Assembly (NCBI GenBank): GCA_036011265.1
Contig: DASCNB010000070.1
Coordinates: 1-18,129, forward strand
DNA from: CAJXCL01 sp036011265
GTDB taxonomy: Bacteria; Nitrospinota; Nitrospinia; CAJXCL01
DNA: 18,129 bases
Reading direction: 5' to 3'
Shown here one piece after another: positions 8,085-15,295 of the stretch. The first letter of the stretch is position 1. Each line of letters starts with the position of its first letter. The notes beneath the pieces are model-generated. The model was not told the origin of the DNA. It saw nothing but the letters and a program-made list of their open reading frames with translations, and did no database searches. The position numbers were made by a program, and so were the translations under genes.

Positions 8085-9212
8085 TTAACTTCCTGCACTT
8101 TCTATGGCTTCCGACAAAATATCTCCACAGCCCCTTGCCTCTGCCTTCTTTGCTCGCCCAAGGACCTCAAATTGCGTTCCCCACTTTCCGTTTTTATCCT
8201 TCCCGCGCCCCACTATACGCCCAACATCTTCTGTTAAAACTGAAATCCCCGGATAGCTGTATGGTAGCGGAGTAAGAATTTGAATAAGCCCAATATATCC
8301 ATCTTTGACTGGTTCTAAAGTTTTAAAATCTCTAATAATAACCTCCGAATAAAGAGGAACTGTTTTAGGAAAATTAGCAGTGTTAGCATAAACAAGACCC
8401 ATTTGCTCAGTGAAACCATAAAAGTCAATAACATTGAATTTCGTAACTCCTAATGTATTCGAGATATCATCAAGAAATCTATCTTTACTGACTTTTTGAT
8501 TTTCGAGTTTTTTCCATCCGCCTATATGCACAACTTTACTATTTCTTGTCAGTTGGAATTTATGATTATCTCTTTTTAATATTCTTATAAAATTATGGTA
8601 TAGAATGAAGGTAAAACCAAAAACGCAAACTTCTTGTTCTTTTACCTCATACTCCCTTAATAATTTCCCAAATTTTTCAACATCGGTAATAAGTTGCCCA
8701 TTCGTATTCTTTAAAAAATATTCTGTTGAATTCGCTAACATTAAAAATCCACAAGTTGCAGCTTGCCTTGCTGATATTTCTTTAGATTTTGTTTTTACTG
8801 GATCTTCATCTAAAATTAGAAACGGCCTTCTGTAATTACCAAGATAGTCAATCATTACTTTTGTTGAGGCCATTGTTTGCCTTTTAGAAGTAATAGCATC
8901 GATTGCAATTGTTGAAGGTGTCCCAGTGGTCGCGCTGGAATGTAAAATAGTTTTTATATCATTGGCAGGAACAGAAGATAAATTTCTCTTTTTAAATATT
9001 CCAACAGGAAGATACGGATAATCAGCTAAATTTTCTAACGGGCCGGTAAGTTTAAAATTGCGTTTGATACAATACCCCCTGAACAGATCATTTTTTTCCA
9101 TATGCTGCTTAAAAGCTTCATAAAGGGCTCTGTGAAACAATTCACTCTTTTCCACTTCATTTTTAGAAAATGGTGGCAAGGCTAATAATTCATCAATACT
9201 ATTGGAAATCAT
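8085..9212 (-). CDS. LuxE-like acyl-protein synthetase / acyltransferase
   Basis: A 375-residue member of the LuxE/PaaK-type adenylate-forming family. LuxE activates a fatty acid with ATP and carries the acyl group on a C-terminal cysteine before giving it to LuxC. The P-loop-like LHSSATTGTPS (90-100) is the ATP-binding signature. FYGFTEQMG is the adenylation core motif, and LTEDVGRIVGRGKD comes in the C-terminal part. A cysteine at 362 (EARGCGDILSE) is 14 residues from the end, the place where the acyl-accepting cysteine of luminous-bacteria LuxE is found, so the transfer chemistry appears intact. The start overlaps the stop of the ACP-dehydrogenase fusion by four bases (ATGA), and its own stop is one base from the reductase start, giving a tightly coupled set. 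The length matches LuxE. Acyl specificity is unknown. Confidence 0.87.
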   Translation of the reverse strand: MISNSIDELLALPPFSKNEVEKSELFHRALYEAFKQHMEKNDLFRGYCIKRNFKLTGPLENLADYPYLPVGIFKKRNLSSVPANDIKTILHSSATTGTPSTIAIDAITSKRQTMASTKVMIDYLGNYRRPFLILDEDPVKTKSKEISARQAATCGFLMLANSTEYFLKNTNGQLITDVEKFGKLLREYEVKEQEVCVFGFTFILYHNFIRILKRDNHKFQLTRNSKVVHIGGWKKLENQKVSKDRFLDDISNTLGVTKFNVIDFYGFTEQMGLVYANTANFPKTVPLYSEVIIRDFKTLEPVKDGYIGLIQILTPLPYSYPGISVLTEDVGRIVGRGKDKNGKWGTQFEVLGRAKKAEARGCGDILSEAIESAGS

Positions 9213-10621
9213 GTTAAAAATTTTTTTCTAAAACCATCAAATAATGATTCAAGATCATCTTTTTTTAAAGCAATCGGGTTGGTCTTGAAGGTTATATCCT
9301 TCATAGCCAACTCAATAATACTGACTTTATCATCTACAATTTTTTTCAATACCTGTGAGTTAGGCAATATATAGGCACTTTTAAAAAGTCCATGAATTAC
9401 ACTTATCAGTTTATCTAATGACTTAAAACCGCATTCTTTTGCTAACTGATTGTACTTTTCAGTTCCTTTAGCATTGTATTCCATAACTAAAGTGAGAAAT
9501 AGAGCATTCCCCAATCCATGGCTAATGCTGTAACCACCAAGCTGGTGAGCAAGCGAATGTGTAAGGCCCACCGAACAATGATTCTGCACGATCCCTGCAT
9601 AATAGGCACAACTGCAAAGCACGTGCAAACTTCTATCTGTTAGTCCTTGCTGTTGTATATCCTGCAATGCACTAAGAATACTCTTCACTGAATAAATTGC
9701 GTATGGGTCTACAAGCAGATTATGAACAATGGATGCGTATCCTTCGATAGCATGGGTTAAGGCATCAAAGGCACTGACGTAAACAGTGTATAAAGGCATT
9801 GATTTTCCTAGATTTGGATCTAAAATTACTTGATCAGGTATAAGCTGGTGAGAAATAATAATTGTTTTGCCCTTCGATCCATCTTTAGAAAATGTGGCTG
9901 CAGAACTAACCTCTGAGCCAGAACCGAAGGTTGTAGGAATTGCAATAAAGGACGCTTTTTTTCTAAGGGGAGGTAAACTAAAAGGCGTCACTATATCATT
10001 GAATTCTAATTCCGGATGTTCATACGAAACCCAGCTTAGCTTAGCCGTGTCTATACAGGACCCTCCACCAACTGCAACAATCAAATCAGGAGATTCTTTT
10101 TTGAGTATCTCCGCAACCTTATAAATATTTGATTCTTTAGGTTCCCCAGAACTTTTTTGAATAAAACTTACCGTAGCTTTATTTTGTAGGCATTCTTGGA
10201 TTTTCTGTTTTATCTCTGCTGCATAGCCGGATGCTCCTGTCATCACAACAATATTTTTTTGGTCTACCTTACTTAGCATATGAATAGAACCTTTACCCCA
10301 GGATGTCACCTTAGGCAATTTAAGTATTGAGGCTGCATCAGCATTAGCTATAGCCTCAATATTAGAGGGCGCTTTTGATTGTTTTTTGGAAGTATATTTC
10401 TTAATAACTGAAATTATATCCTTAACACTATTCATTGACATCGCATCTTCAAGAGAAAGTTGAATATTAAATTCTTTCTCCAATCTCATTATTAACTGAA
10501 TTTGACCTACAGAGTCCCAGCCGGAAAGGTTCCCTGGGCTGGTATCATCAGAGATATTCTCTATCGATACGGTAAATTTATTGGCAACAATATTATAAAT
10601 ATGAGATCTTAATTGATTCAT
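9209..10621 (-). CDS. Fusion of acyl carrier protein domain with iron-dependent alcohol dehydrogenase
   Basis: 470 residues in two parts. Residues 1-78 are an acyl carrier protein with DDTSPGNLSGWDSVGQIQLI, S37 being the expected phosphopantetheine attachment site. After a short linker, residues about 95-470 form a group III (iron-containing) alcohol dehydrogenase. AVGGGSCIDTAK (183-194) is the NAD(P) pyrophosphate loop, TTFGSGSE (230-237) is conserved, and the likely metal ligands are D286 and H290 (FDALTHAIEGYAS), H355 (THSLAH) and H368 (SHGLGNA). This family interconverts aldehydes and primary alcohols. Coupling it to a carrier is unusual and suggests that the acyl group, or the aldehyde released by the LuxC-like enzyme, is delivered directly. 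The start overlaps the ligase stop by one base (TAATG). No phosphopantetheinyl transferase gene lies in this window. Confidence 0.88.
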   Translation of the reverse strand: MNQLRSHIYNIVANKFTVSIENISDDTSPGNLSGWDSVGQIQLIMRLEKEFNIQLSLEDAMSMNSVKDIISVIKKYTSKKQSKAPSNIEAIANADAASILKLPKVTSWGKGSIHMLSKVDQKNIVVMTGASGYAAEIKQKIQECLQNKATVSFIQKSSGEPKESNIYKVAEILKKESPDLIVAVGGGSCIDTAKLSWVSYEHPELEFNDIVTPFSLPPLRKKASFIAIPTTFGSGSEVSSAATFSKDGSKGKTIIISHQLIPDQVILDPNLGKSMPLYTVYVSAFDALTHAIEGYASIVHNLLVDPYAIYSVKSILSALQDIQQQGLTDRSLHVLCSCAYYAGIVQNHCSVGLTHSLAHQLGGYSISHGLGNALFLTLVMEYNAKGTEKYNQLAKECGFKSLDKLISVIHGLFKSAYILPNSQVLKKIVDDKVSIIELAMKDITFKTNPIALKKDDLESLFDGFRKKFLT

Positions 10622-12165
10622 TATTTCTCAAGCAAATCCCTTTGAATTTTTCCAGAGTCTGTTTTTGGAAGCAAATCAAGGATTACAAACTCTCGGGGCA
10701 CTTTATATGCTTCTATCTCTGCGAGACAAAACTCTTTAAGTTCCTGAAAATCAGCAAACTTGGTTCTTTCTTTTACAACTAAATAAGCTCTAATGATTTG
10801 GCTGTTCACATTGCCAATGTCAGGTGATGTTACGCCCACCACCGTTACATCTAATATCCCATCAAATCTTAAAAGAACTTCTTCCACCTCTCTTGGCCCT
10901 ACCTTTAATCCTCCAATGTTGATCATATCTTCTTTTCTACCTTTTAAGTTAAGACATCCATTCTCATCCATAAATCCTAAATCTCCAGTATGCAACCATC
11001 CGTTCCTGAGGACCTTGTTTGTGAGTTCATAATTGTTCCAGTAGCCCTGCATTACCATATCTCCTTTTATTAGAATTTCTCCAAGAGTATTATCAGCTAA
11101 GGAGTTCCCGTTTTCATCGCATACTTTTATTGAAACATTAGGGGAAGATCTTCCCACCGTATGCAGATAATTTTTGTCTGAATGGAACTCAATGAAAGTT
11201 GACCTCGATGCTTCTGTTAGTCCAAAATGCATACAAATTTTTGCTTCTGGGCAATATTCTATAAGTAGTTTTTTATGTTCATTCAGCATAAAAGCACTGC
11301 CAATTTCAATGAATCTAAGATTTTTACCTATTTCCTTAAATTTCTCATTAAAAAAACCGTACAATAGTATCTCAAACCCCGCAGGTACTGAGGAAAAAGA
11401 GTTTGCATGGTATTTATCGATATTATAAAGCACCCATTCCGGACGGATTAAGCCATTTTCAAGTATTACTGTACCTCCAACATCAAAAACTGCTCTCAAC
11501 CTACCAAATCCAAATGAATGTGATAGCGGCATTGGCAAGCTTTCAACTACCCCATCATGCAATTGCATAAACTGATTAATGTTTACAGTTGCAGAAAGTA
11601 AGTTAAAATGGCTGAGCCTTACGCCTTTTTTTGGTCCTGTTGTGCCTGTTGTGTAAAGAATAACGGCTGTATCTTTTTCATTCGACTCAGTTAAATCTAA
11701 TTTTGTACTATTTATAGAGTTCTTAATTAAGTCGTCAAAAGACAATATTGAAACGCCATCCTGAGACATATCATTCTTTTTATCACAAAGAATAATCATT
11801 TTTAGATTCAGATTTTTATAGGTTTTAGCAAGCTTATCCAACTGCTTGCCAGATGTGACCATTGCCTCAGCATTGCAATCATTTAGTATATAGAAAAGGT
11901 TTTTTTCATGGATATTTGCCTCTATCGGAACAGCAATCATTCCTGCAGCCGGTATTGCAAATAGAGAATATACAACTTCAGGGGTGTTTTCGATACATAT
12001 GGCTATTCTGGATCCTCTCTTCATGTTCTCAGATAACCAGTTGGCAAAAGAAGAGACGATTTCCCAAACTTTTGCATAAGTCAATGAATTCTCCTGGTGT
12101 ATTATTGCGTAACGGTCAGGATATTTCATTGCTGAATATTTTAATTTTTTATGCAAAAGACTCAT
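10621..12165 (-). CDS. AMP-forming acyl-CoA/acyl-ACP ligase (class I adenylate-forming enzyme)
   Basis: 514 residues with the complete adenylation fold. LYTTGTTGPKKG (170-181) is the phosphate-binding A3 loop. HFGLTEAS (313-320), the LHTGDLGF aspartate region (391-398) and GRKEDMINIGG (409-419) are hinge and motif elements. PKTDSGKIQRD (500-510) carries the catalytic lysine K506. The enzyme activates a carboxylic acid as acyl-AMP and transfers it to CoA or a phosphopantetheine thiol. Because the next gene begins with a carrier domain, loading of S37 of that fusion is the simplest reading. Fatty, hydroxy or aromatic acids are all possible, and sequence alone does not settle this. It starts 38 bases after the upstream radical SAM gene, so it is probably in the same transcript. 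The ribosome binding site is weak. Confidence 0.88.
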   Translation of the reverse strand: MSLLHKKLKYSAMKYPDRYAIIHQENSLTYAKVWEIVSSFANWLSENMKRGSRIAICIENTPEVVYSLFAIPAAGMIAVPIEANIHEKNLFYILNDCNAEAMVTSGKQLDKLAKTYKNLNLKMIILCDKKNDMSQDGVSILSFDDLIKNSINSTKLDLTESNEKDTAVILYTTGTTGPKKGVRLSHFNLLSATVNINQFMQLHDGVVESLPMPLSHSFGFGRLRAVFDVGGTVILENGLIRPEWVLYNIDKYHANSFSSVPAGFEILLYGFFNEKFKEIGKNLRFIEIGSAFMLNEHKKLLIEYCPEAKICMHFGLTEASRSTFIEFHSDKNYLHTVGRSSPNVSIKVCDENGNSLADNTLGEILIKGDMVMQGYWNNYELTNKVLRNGWLHTGDLGFMDENGCLNLKGRKEDMINIGGLKVGPREVEEVLLRFDGILDVTVVGVTSPDIGNVNSQIIRAYLVVKERTKFADFQELKEFCLAEIEAYKVPREFVILDLLPKTDSGKIQRDLLEK

Positions 12166-12203
12166 TTATTGGATAATTATTAATCTACAATTACCTTACG
12201 ACC

Positions 12204-13616
12204 CTAACTCACCCGTTTAATCTTTCTCAAAAAAACGTCTTTGAGAATAGTACCTATTCTCTCAATAATGAATTTGAGGTCATAATGTGTCAGGACATGT
12301 CGGATGCTTGGAGGGTTTGTAAATGCTAAATATAAATATTCTTTTAATCTAAAGAGTGAAAAATTAAAATTTTTCAATTCTTTCGGAATGCATAATAAAT
12401 CTGCATAAGCATATTCCCCCGGTAAAAAGTCCGAAGGAATTTCACCACTTTTCACAAGTTCGTCGTATATGGGAGTTCCAGGCAGCGGTTGAAAGTTGAA
12501 TAGAAAAAAAAAATCAAATTTACATTTTCTTATGAATTTTGCAGTTACCTTAAGGTCCGCTTCGGTTTCGCCGGGGTATCCCACCATAAAAAAACCAATT
12601 ACTTTTAGTCCGGTTTTTTTAATCTCCTGAATTTTATCCGGCACAATTTTAAGGTCTATCTCTTTCTTCATTCTCTTTAAAGTTTTGATTGAGCCGCTTT
12701 CGGGAGCAATTGTTATAGATTGCCATCCAGCCTGTTTCATTAAATAAAACAATTCTTTATCTGTCCGCTGGATTCGTATGCCATTTGGAGTCGCGAAATG
12801 TAAATCTTTTAAATTCAACTTTATTACTGCTTTGCAAAATTCTTTTGCATAATTAAGTTCTAAAGTAAAATTGTCATCAATAATATTTAAGGTTCTTATA
12901 CTTTTTTCGTAATAAAGAAATTTTACCCATTTTACCATGTATTCAATAGAATGGGATCTAAGCCTTACCCCATTTTGTTTTGGAGCGGAACAAAAATTGC
13001 ATCGATAAGGACACCCTCTGGTAACCCATATAGGGGCATTTCGGATATCTTCAGTATTGTATTTGTAGCCTCTTTTTATGTAATCATCTAATCTTATCGC
13101 ATCATAATCAGGTATTTTGATTTTATCTAAACCTTTCTCATAGACAATCTCATTGTTTATGCAGCCGCCATTACCGGAACGATATGTAAGGCCGCTAATA
13201 TTAGACAAATCAGGTTTCTCTTTTTGCACTTCCTCAACAAACTCAGGAAAAGATAAATCCGCTTCTCCTCTAAAAACAAAATCAATATTTTTATTTTTTA
13301 TAATTGTATTAAGCCTAAGTGTTGCATCTACTCCTCCTATAGCAGTCAATATGTTTTTGTTTATTAACTTTACTTTTTCAAGAATACTTATCGCCTCTTT
13401 ATATGTTATAGACCAACAAGAAATCCCTACTATTCTTGGATTAAAATCTTTTATCATTGTTTCTAAGCAAGGAGAATTGCTGCTAATATTATCCAAAGAA
13501 AAGTCAACAATCTTGACAGTATGTTTTTTATTAATGTTGCTTTTTAAATACCCAAGCGATAGGGGTATCACAGCATTTGTCATAAATCCCTTTGGCCAAA
13601 CTAGGGCTATATTCAT
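12204..13616 (-). CDS. B12-binding-domain radical SAM enzyme (paralogue 2)
   Basis: 470 residues from the ATG at 13616. The start was chosen because GGAG lies about 7 bases upstream in ATGGAGATTAAAATG; ATG at 13628 and TTG at 13634 are in-frame alternatives. The N-terminal cobalamin-type domain has LSLGYLKSNI, TAIGGVDATL and FRGEADLSFPEF. The usual DxHxxG is replaced by D38-F-S-L-D-N, so no histidine ligand is present. The radical SAM cluster is C202, C206 and C209 (TRGCPYRCNFCSA). IAPESGSIKTLKRMKKEID and GYPGETEADL follow. It closely matches the plan of the protein at 4748-6178, with the same motif spacing, yet the two are clearly diverged. It sits 34 bases downstream of the GNAT gene and 38 bases upstream of the ligase, so it probably belongs to the acyl-reduction operon and could modify the same substrate. 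Confidence 0.87.
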   Translation of the reverse strand: MNIALVWPKGFMTNAVIPLSLGYLKSNINKKHTVKIVDFSLDNISSNSPCLETMIKDFNPRIVGISCWSITYKEAISILEKVKLINKNILTAIGGVDATLRLNTIIKNKNIDFVFRGEADLSFPEFVEEVQKEKPDLSNISGLTYRSGNGGCINNEIVYEKGLDKIKIPDYDAIRLDDYIKRGYKYNTEDIRNAPIWVTRGCPYRCNFCSAPKQNGVRLRSHSIEYMVKWVKFLYYEKSIRTLNIIDDNFTLELNYAKEFCKAVIKLNLKDLHFATPNGIRIQRTDKELFYLMKQAGWQSITIAPESGSIKTLKRMKKEIDLKIVPDKIQEIKKTGLKVIGFFMVGYPGETEADLKVTAKFIRKCKFDFFFLFNFQPLPGTPIYDELVKSGEIPSDFLPGEYAYADLLCIPKELKNFNFSLFRLKEYLYLAFTNPPSIRHVLTHYDLKFIIERIGTILKDVFLRKIKRVS

Positions 13617-13650
13617 TTTAATCTCCATTAACAAAATGCATATGTGTTTT

Positions 13651-14301
13651 TCATAATGTATAACTAACTATATAACTGTCTTCTCCACCCCAATTATCAT
13701 TTGTAATTTTGGCCCCGCGTGAAAGCCACATGTAGATAGCTGGTTTGTTATCCTTTCCAACAGTTCCCTGCATTCTTAAAAATCCATTCTTCCTAAAATA
13801 TTCTGCAGTTCGTTCAAATAAAAGATTCGAAATCCTTAATCCACTCGCCTCATCTTTCAGCTTGGTATATTTTTCGAGTACGCCAAAAGAAATTAGATCA
13901 CCAACATTATCCTCATCTTTATTAATCACTCGTTTGGAGTTCATTTGCGTAACTTGAAATATAGTTTTTAAACGACGAGGATCCATGATTACACTTTTAG
14001 ATATTAAATAACATAAGTAAAGAAAAAATCGCCGTTTTCCTTCTTCCATAAATGTAAACGGATATTTTGTATAAACTGAAAATGCAACATATTTGTCTTC
14101 GTGTTTATATAAATCGCATTTAATTAATTCGGTTTTTATAAGCTTGGAATAATAAAATTTCGTCATAAATTGATAGCCTAATTGGGGAATTGGACCGCCT
14201 AACAGCTCTTCATGTAATTTTGCCATCGCATGGACTTGCTTTTGATTTCTATAATCAAGTGGAACTATGTTAGGAGAATCCAAAACATCAACTTTGCTCA
14301 T
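13651..14301 (-). CDS. GNAT-family N-acyltransferase
   Basis: 216 residues fitting the GCN5-related acyltransferase fold. An N-terminal helix pair (KQVHAMAKLHEELLGGP) and the LGYQFMTKFYYSKL helix are followed by strands, and GDLISFGVLEKYTKLKDEASGLRISNLLFERTAEYFR provides the core strand and the acyl-CoA binding loop-helix; the loop is looser than the usual RxxGxG. The FLRMQGTVGKDNKPAIYMWLSRG ending is typical of GNAT C-termini. Such proteins acylate amines, often of sugars or peptides, in surface polysaccharide loci. The gene ends 34 bases before the radical SAM start, so it is likely upstream in the same operon. Acyl donor and acceptor cannot be predicted, though the acyl product of the downstream cassette would be an obvious candidate. 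The ATG is followed by MSKVDVLDSPNIVPL; no alternative start is preferred. Confidence 0.75.
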   Translation of the reverse strand: MSKVDVLDSPNIVPLDYRNQKQVHAMAKLHEELLGGPIPQLGYQFMTKFYYSKLIKTELIKCDLYKHEDKYVAFSVYTKYPFTFMEEGKRRFFLYLCYLISKSVIMDPRRLKTIFQVTQMNSKRVINKDEDNVGDLISFGVLEKYTKLKDEASGLRISNLLFERTAEYFRKNGFLRMQGTVGKDNKPAIYMWLSRGAKITNDNWGGEDSYIVSYTL

Positions 14302-14512
14302 AAGATCAGAGGTATCCTGCCTTTCTTTTCATTTGCTTATCAAACATTGGGCGTTTCCGACCTGCATTACTGGCTCTGGCTTATCCTTAAAAAGCTCATT
14401 TTTCTTATTTCAGAGGGCAGATACTACCATAGGCAGGATAAACTCAAACTCTTTACCTCAACGGCATAGGGGATATGAATAAATATTGCAAGCATAGAAG
14501 GAATTCATGCTA
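14302..14512. other. Gene-free spacer between GNAT and VOC genes
   Basis: About 210 bases without a gene on the strand of the neighbours. On the plus strand an open frame crosses it and ends at 14469. It contains LHYWLWLILKKLIFLISEG, which reads like a protein segment rather than noise but which I cannot assign. It could be a fragment of a degraded gene. No promoter or terminator is obvious. Confidence 0.35.
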
Positions 14513-14905
14513 TTATTTTCCCTCTTCCAGTAACTCAAACAGCCCGTATTCTTCGCTATATACCCAAACAATATTTTTTTTAAAAGCGGCCGATGGTACA
14601 GGTAAAGAGATACAAAGGAACCCGTGGTTTCTGCATTCATTTATCGCTTTCTCAATATCATCAACTGTGTAACAAATATGGACAAGTTTTGTCCCCTCCT
14701 TTAGACTTTTAATTACCGGCGAATCATCACCACTAGGCTCAATAAACTCTAACTTAATTCCATGTAATTGCACAAGAGAAACGTGGACCTTTTGAACTGA
14801 ATCGACAATTATTTCACTTGCAGGGCTAACATCTTTGATGGATTTTACCACCACGCCAATATGATGAAATTTTGCTTTTTTCCCAAAGAAATTCAGAGCA
14901 ATCAC
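14513..14905 (-). CDS. VOC/glyoxalase-fold protein, methylmalonyl-CoA epimerase-like
   Basis: 130 residues, one vicinal oxygen chelate domain. FHHIGVVVKSI (13-23) gives the first metal-ligand histidine of the family, VSLVQLHGIKLEFIEPSGDDSPV the middle strand with its glutamate, TKLVHICYTVDDIEKA the second half-repeat histidine, and GLFELLEE the final glutamate. The layout with LEFIEP followed by HICYTVDDIE is like that of methylmalonyl-CoA epimerases, but other VOC lyases share it. The start is a GTG (14905) without a clear ribosome binding site, so the exact N-terminus is uncertain. It is separated from the GNAT gene by about 210 bases and may have its own promoter at 14964-14992. Its relation to the acyl pathway is suggestive, because an epimerase of CoA or acyl groups would fit, but it is unproven. 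Confidence 0.75.
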   Translation of the reverse strand: MIALNFFGKKAKFHHIGVVVKSIKDVSPASEIIVDSVQKVHVSLVQLHGIKLEFIEPSGDDSPVIKSLKEGTKLVHICYTVDDIEKAINECRNHGFLCISLPVPSAAFKKNIVWVYSEEYGLFELLEEGK

Positions 14906-14944
14906 AATTTTATTATTAAGTTTGTTTTACAGGAGGTAACTACA

Positions 14945-15028
14945 ATGATTAAAAGAAAATATAAGAATACCTATAAAAATCACATAAATCAAGAACCTTC
15001 TGAAGATGCAACAAAGTTAGTGGCATAG
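14945..15028 (+). CDS. Very short ORF with a near-ideal ribosome binding site
   Basis: A 27-codon plus-strand frame starting ATG at 14945 and ending TAG at 15028. It is preceded by AGGAGGT at 14931-14937, the strongest Shine-Dalgarno match in the window, at a normal distance. The product (MIKRKYKNTYKNHINQEPSE followed by DATKLVA) is strongly basic at the start and hydrophilic, with no membrane segment. It lies opposite the presumed leader of the VOC gene and upstream of a deacetylase remnant. It may be a real small protein, the surviving 5' end of a lost gene, or an accident. No homology is recognised. Confidence 0.35.
   Translation: MIKRKYKNTYKNHINQEPSEDATKLVA
14964..14992 (-). promoter_or_regulatory. 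Possible promoter for the VOC gene and downstream operon
   Basis: Read on the minus strand, TTGATT (14992-14987) and TATTCT (14969-14964) are 17 bases apart, about 60 bases ahead of the VOC start at 14905. It overlaps the small plus-strand ORF at 14945-15028. The region is AT-rich, so the match is weak evidence. Confidence 0.28.
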
Positions 15029-15101
15029 CAACTTTTACTGCCCAGAGATAAATAACAGAACGATTCAGATAGATGTGGATGAGATATGTGAGCTACCCTA
15101 A
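15021..15101 (+). pseudogene. Remnant of a second polysaccharide deacetylase N-terminus
   Basis: In the plus-strand frame containing 15063, the peptide NNRTIQIDVDEICELP runs into a TAA at 15099-15101. The intact deacetylase gene on the opposite strand begins with KLNGTIQIDVDEIWTL. The match covers GTIQIDVDEI almost exactly, including the metal-binding aspartate. At DNA level several differences fall in third codon positions (GTG/GTT, GAT/GAC, GAG/GAA, ATA/ATC). Such a pattern points to a diverged homologue rather than a fresh copy. No start codon is present in the frame and the rest of the gene is missing. Confidence 0.6.
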
Positions 15102-15295
15102 ATCTAACCCTGTACTATAAATTTGCACAAGGGTGTTTTTTTTTGCAACGTTTTTTGAACACTATTGGAATAAATGGAAGACAGGTTAAAACATTTTTTT
15201 GTTCTTAGGCTAAGCCTGAAAACAAAAGGAATATATCTGTAAAAATCTGTTTAATCAGCGTCATCTGCGTTCTATTCGACTGCTTGAACTATTAA
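15102..15295. other. Gene-free intergenic region upstream of 15296
   Basis: No coding frame, RNA gene or convincing hairpin is visible. It contains a T-run (15136-15144) without a GC stem. At about 15251-15275, TTAATCAGCGTCATCTGCGTTCTAT looks like a dispersed repeat type seen in many bacterial genomes. With a single copy here, that remains a guess. Confidence 0.4.

Noticed and set aside
6746..12165. A bioluminescence (lux) operon
   Set aside because: LuxC-like and LuxE-like genes are present but no luciferase alpha or beta subunit, and the extra ACP-ADH fusion and AMP ligase point to another use.
15136..15144. T-run after 15125 as a rho-independent terminator
   Set aside because: The bases before it can form only a three-base stem (CAC-GTG), which is not a terminator hairpin.
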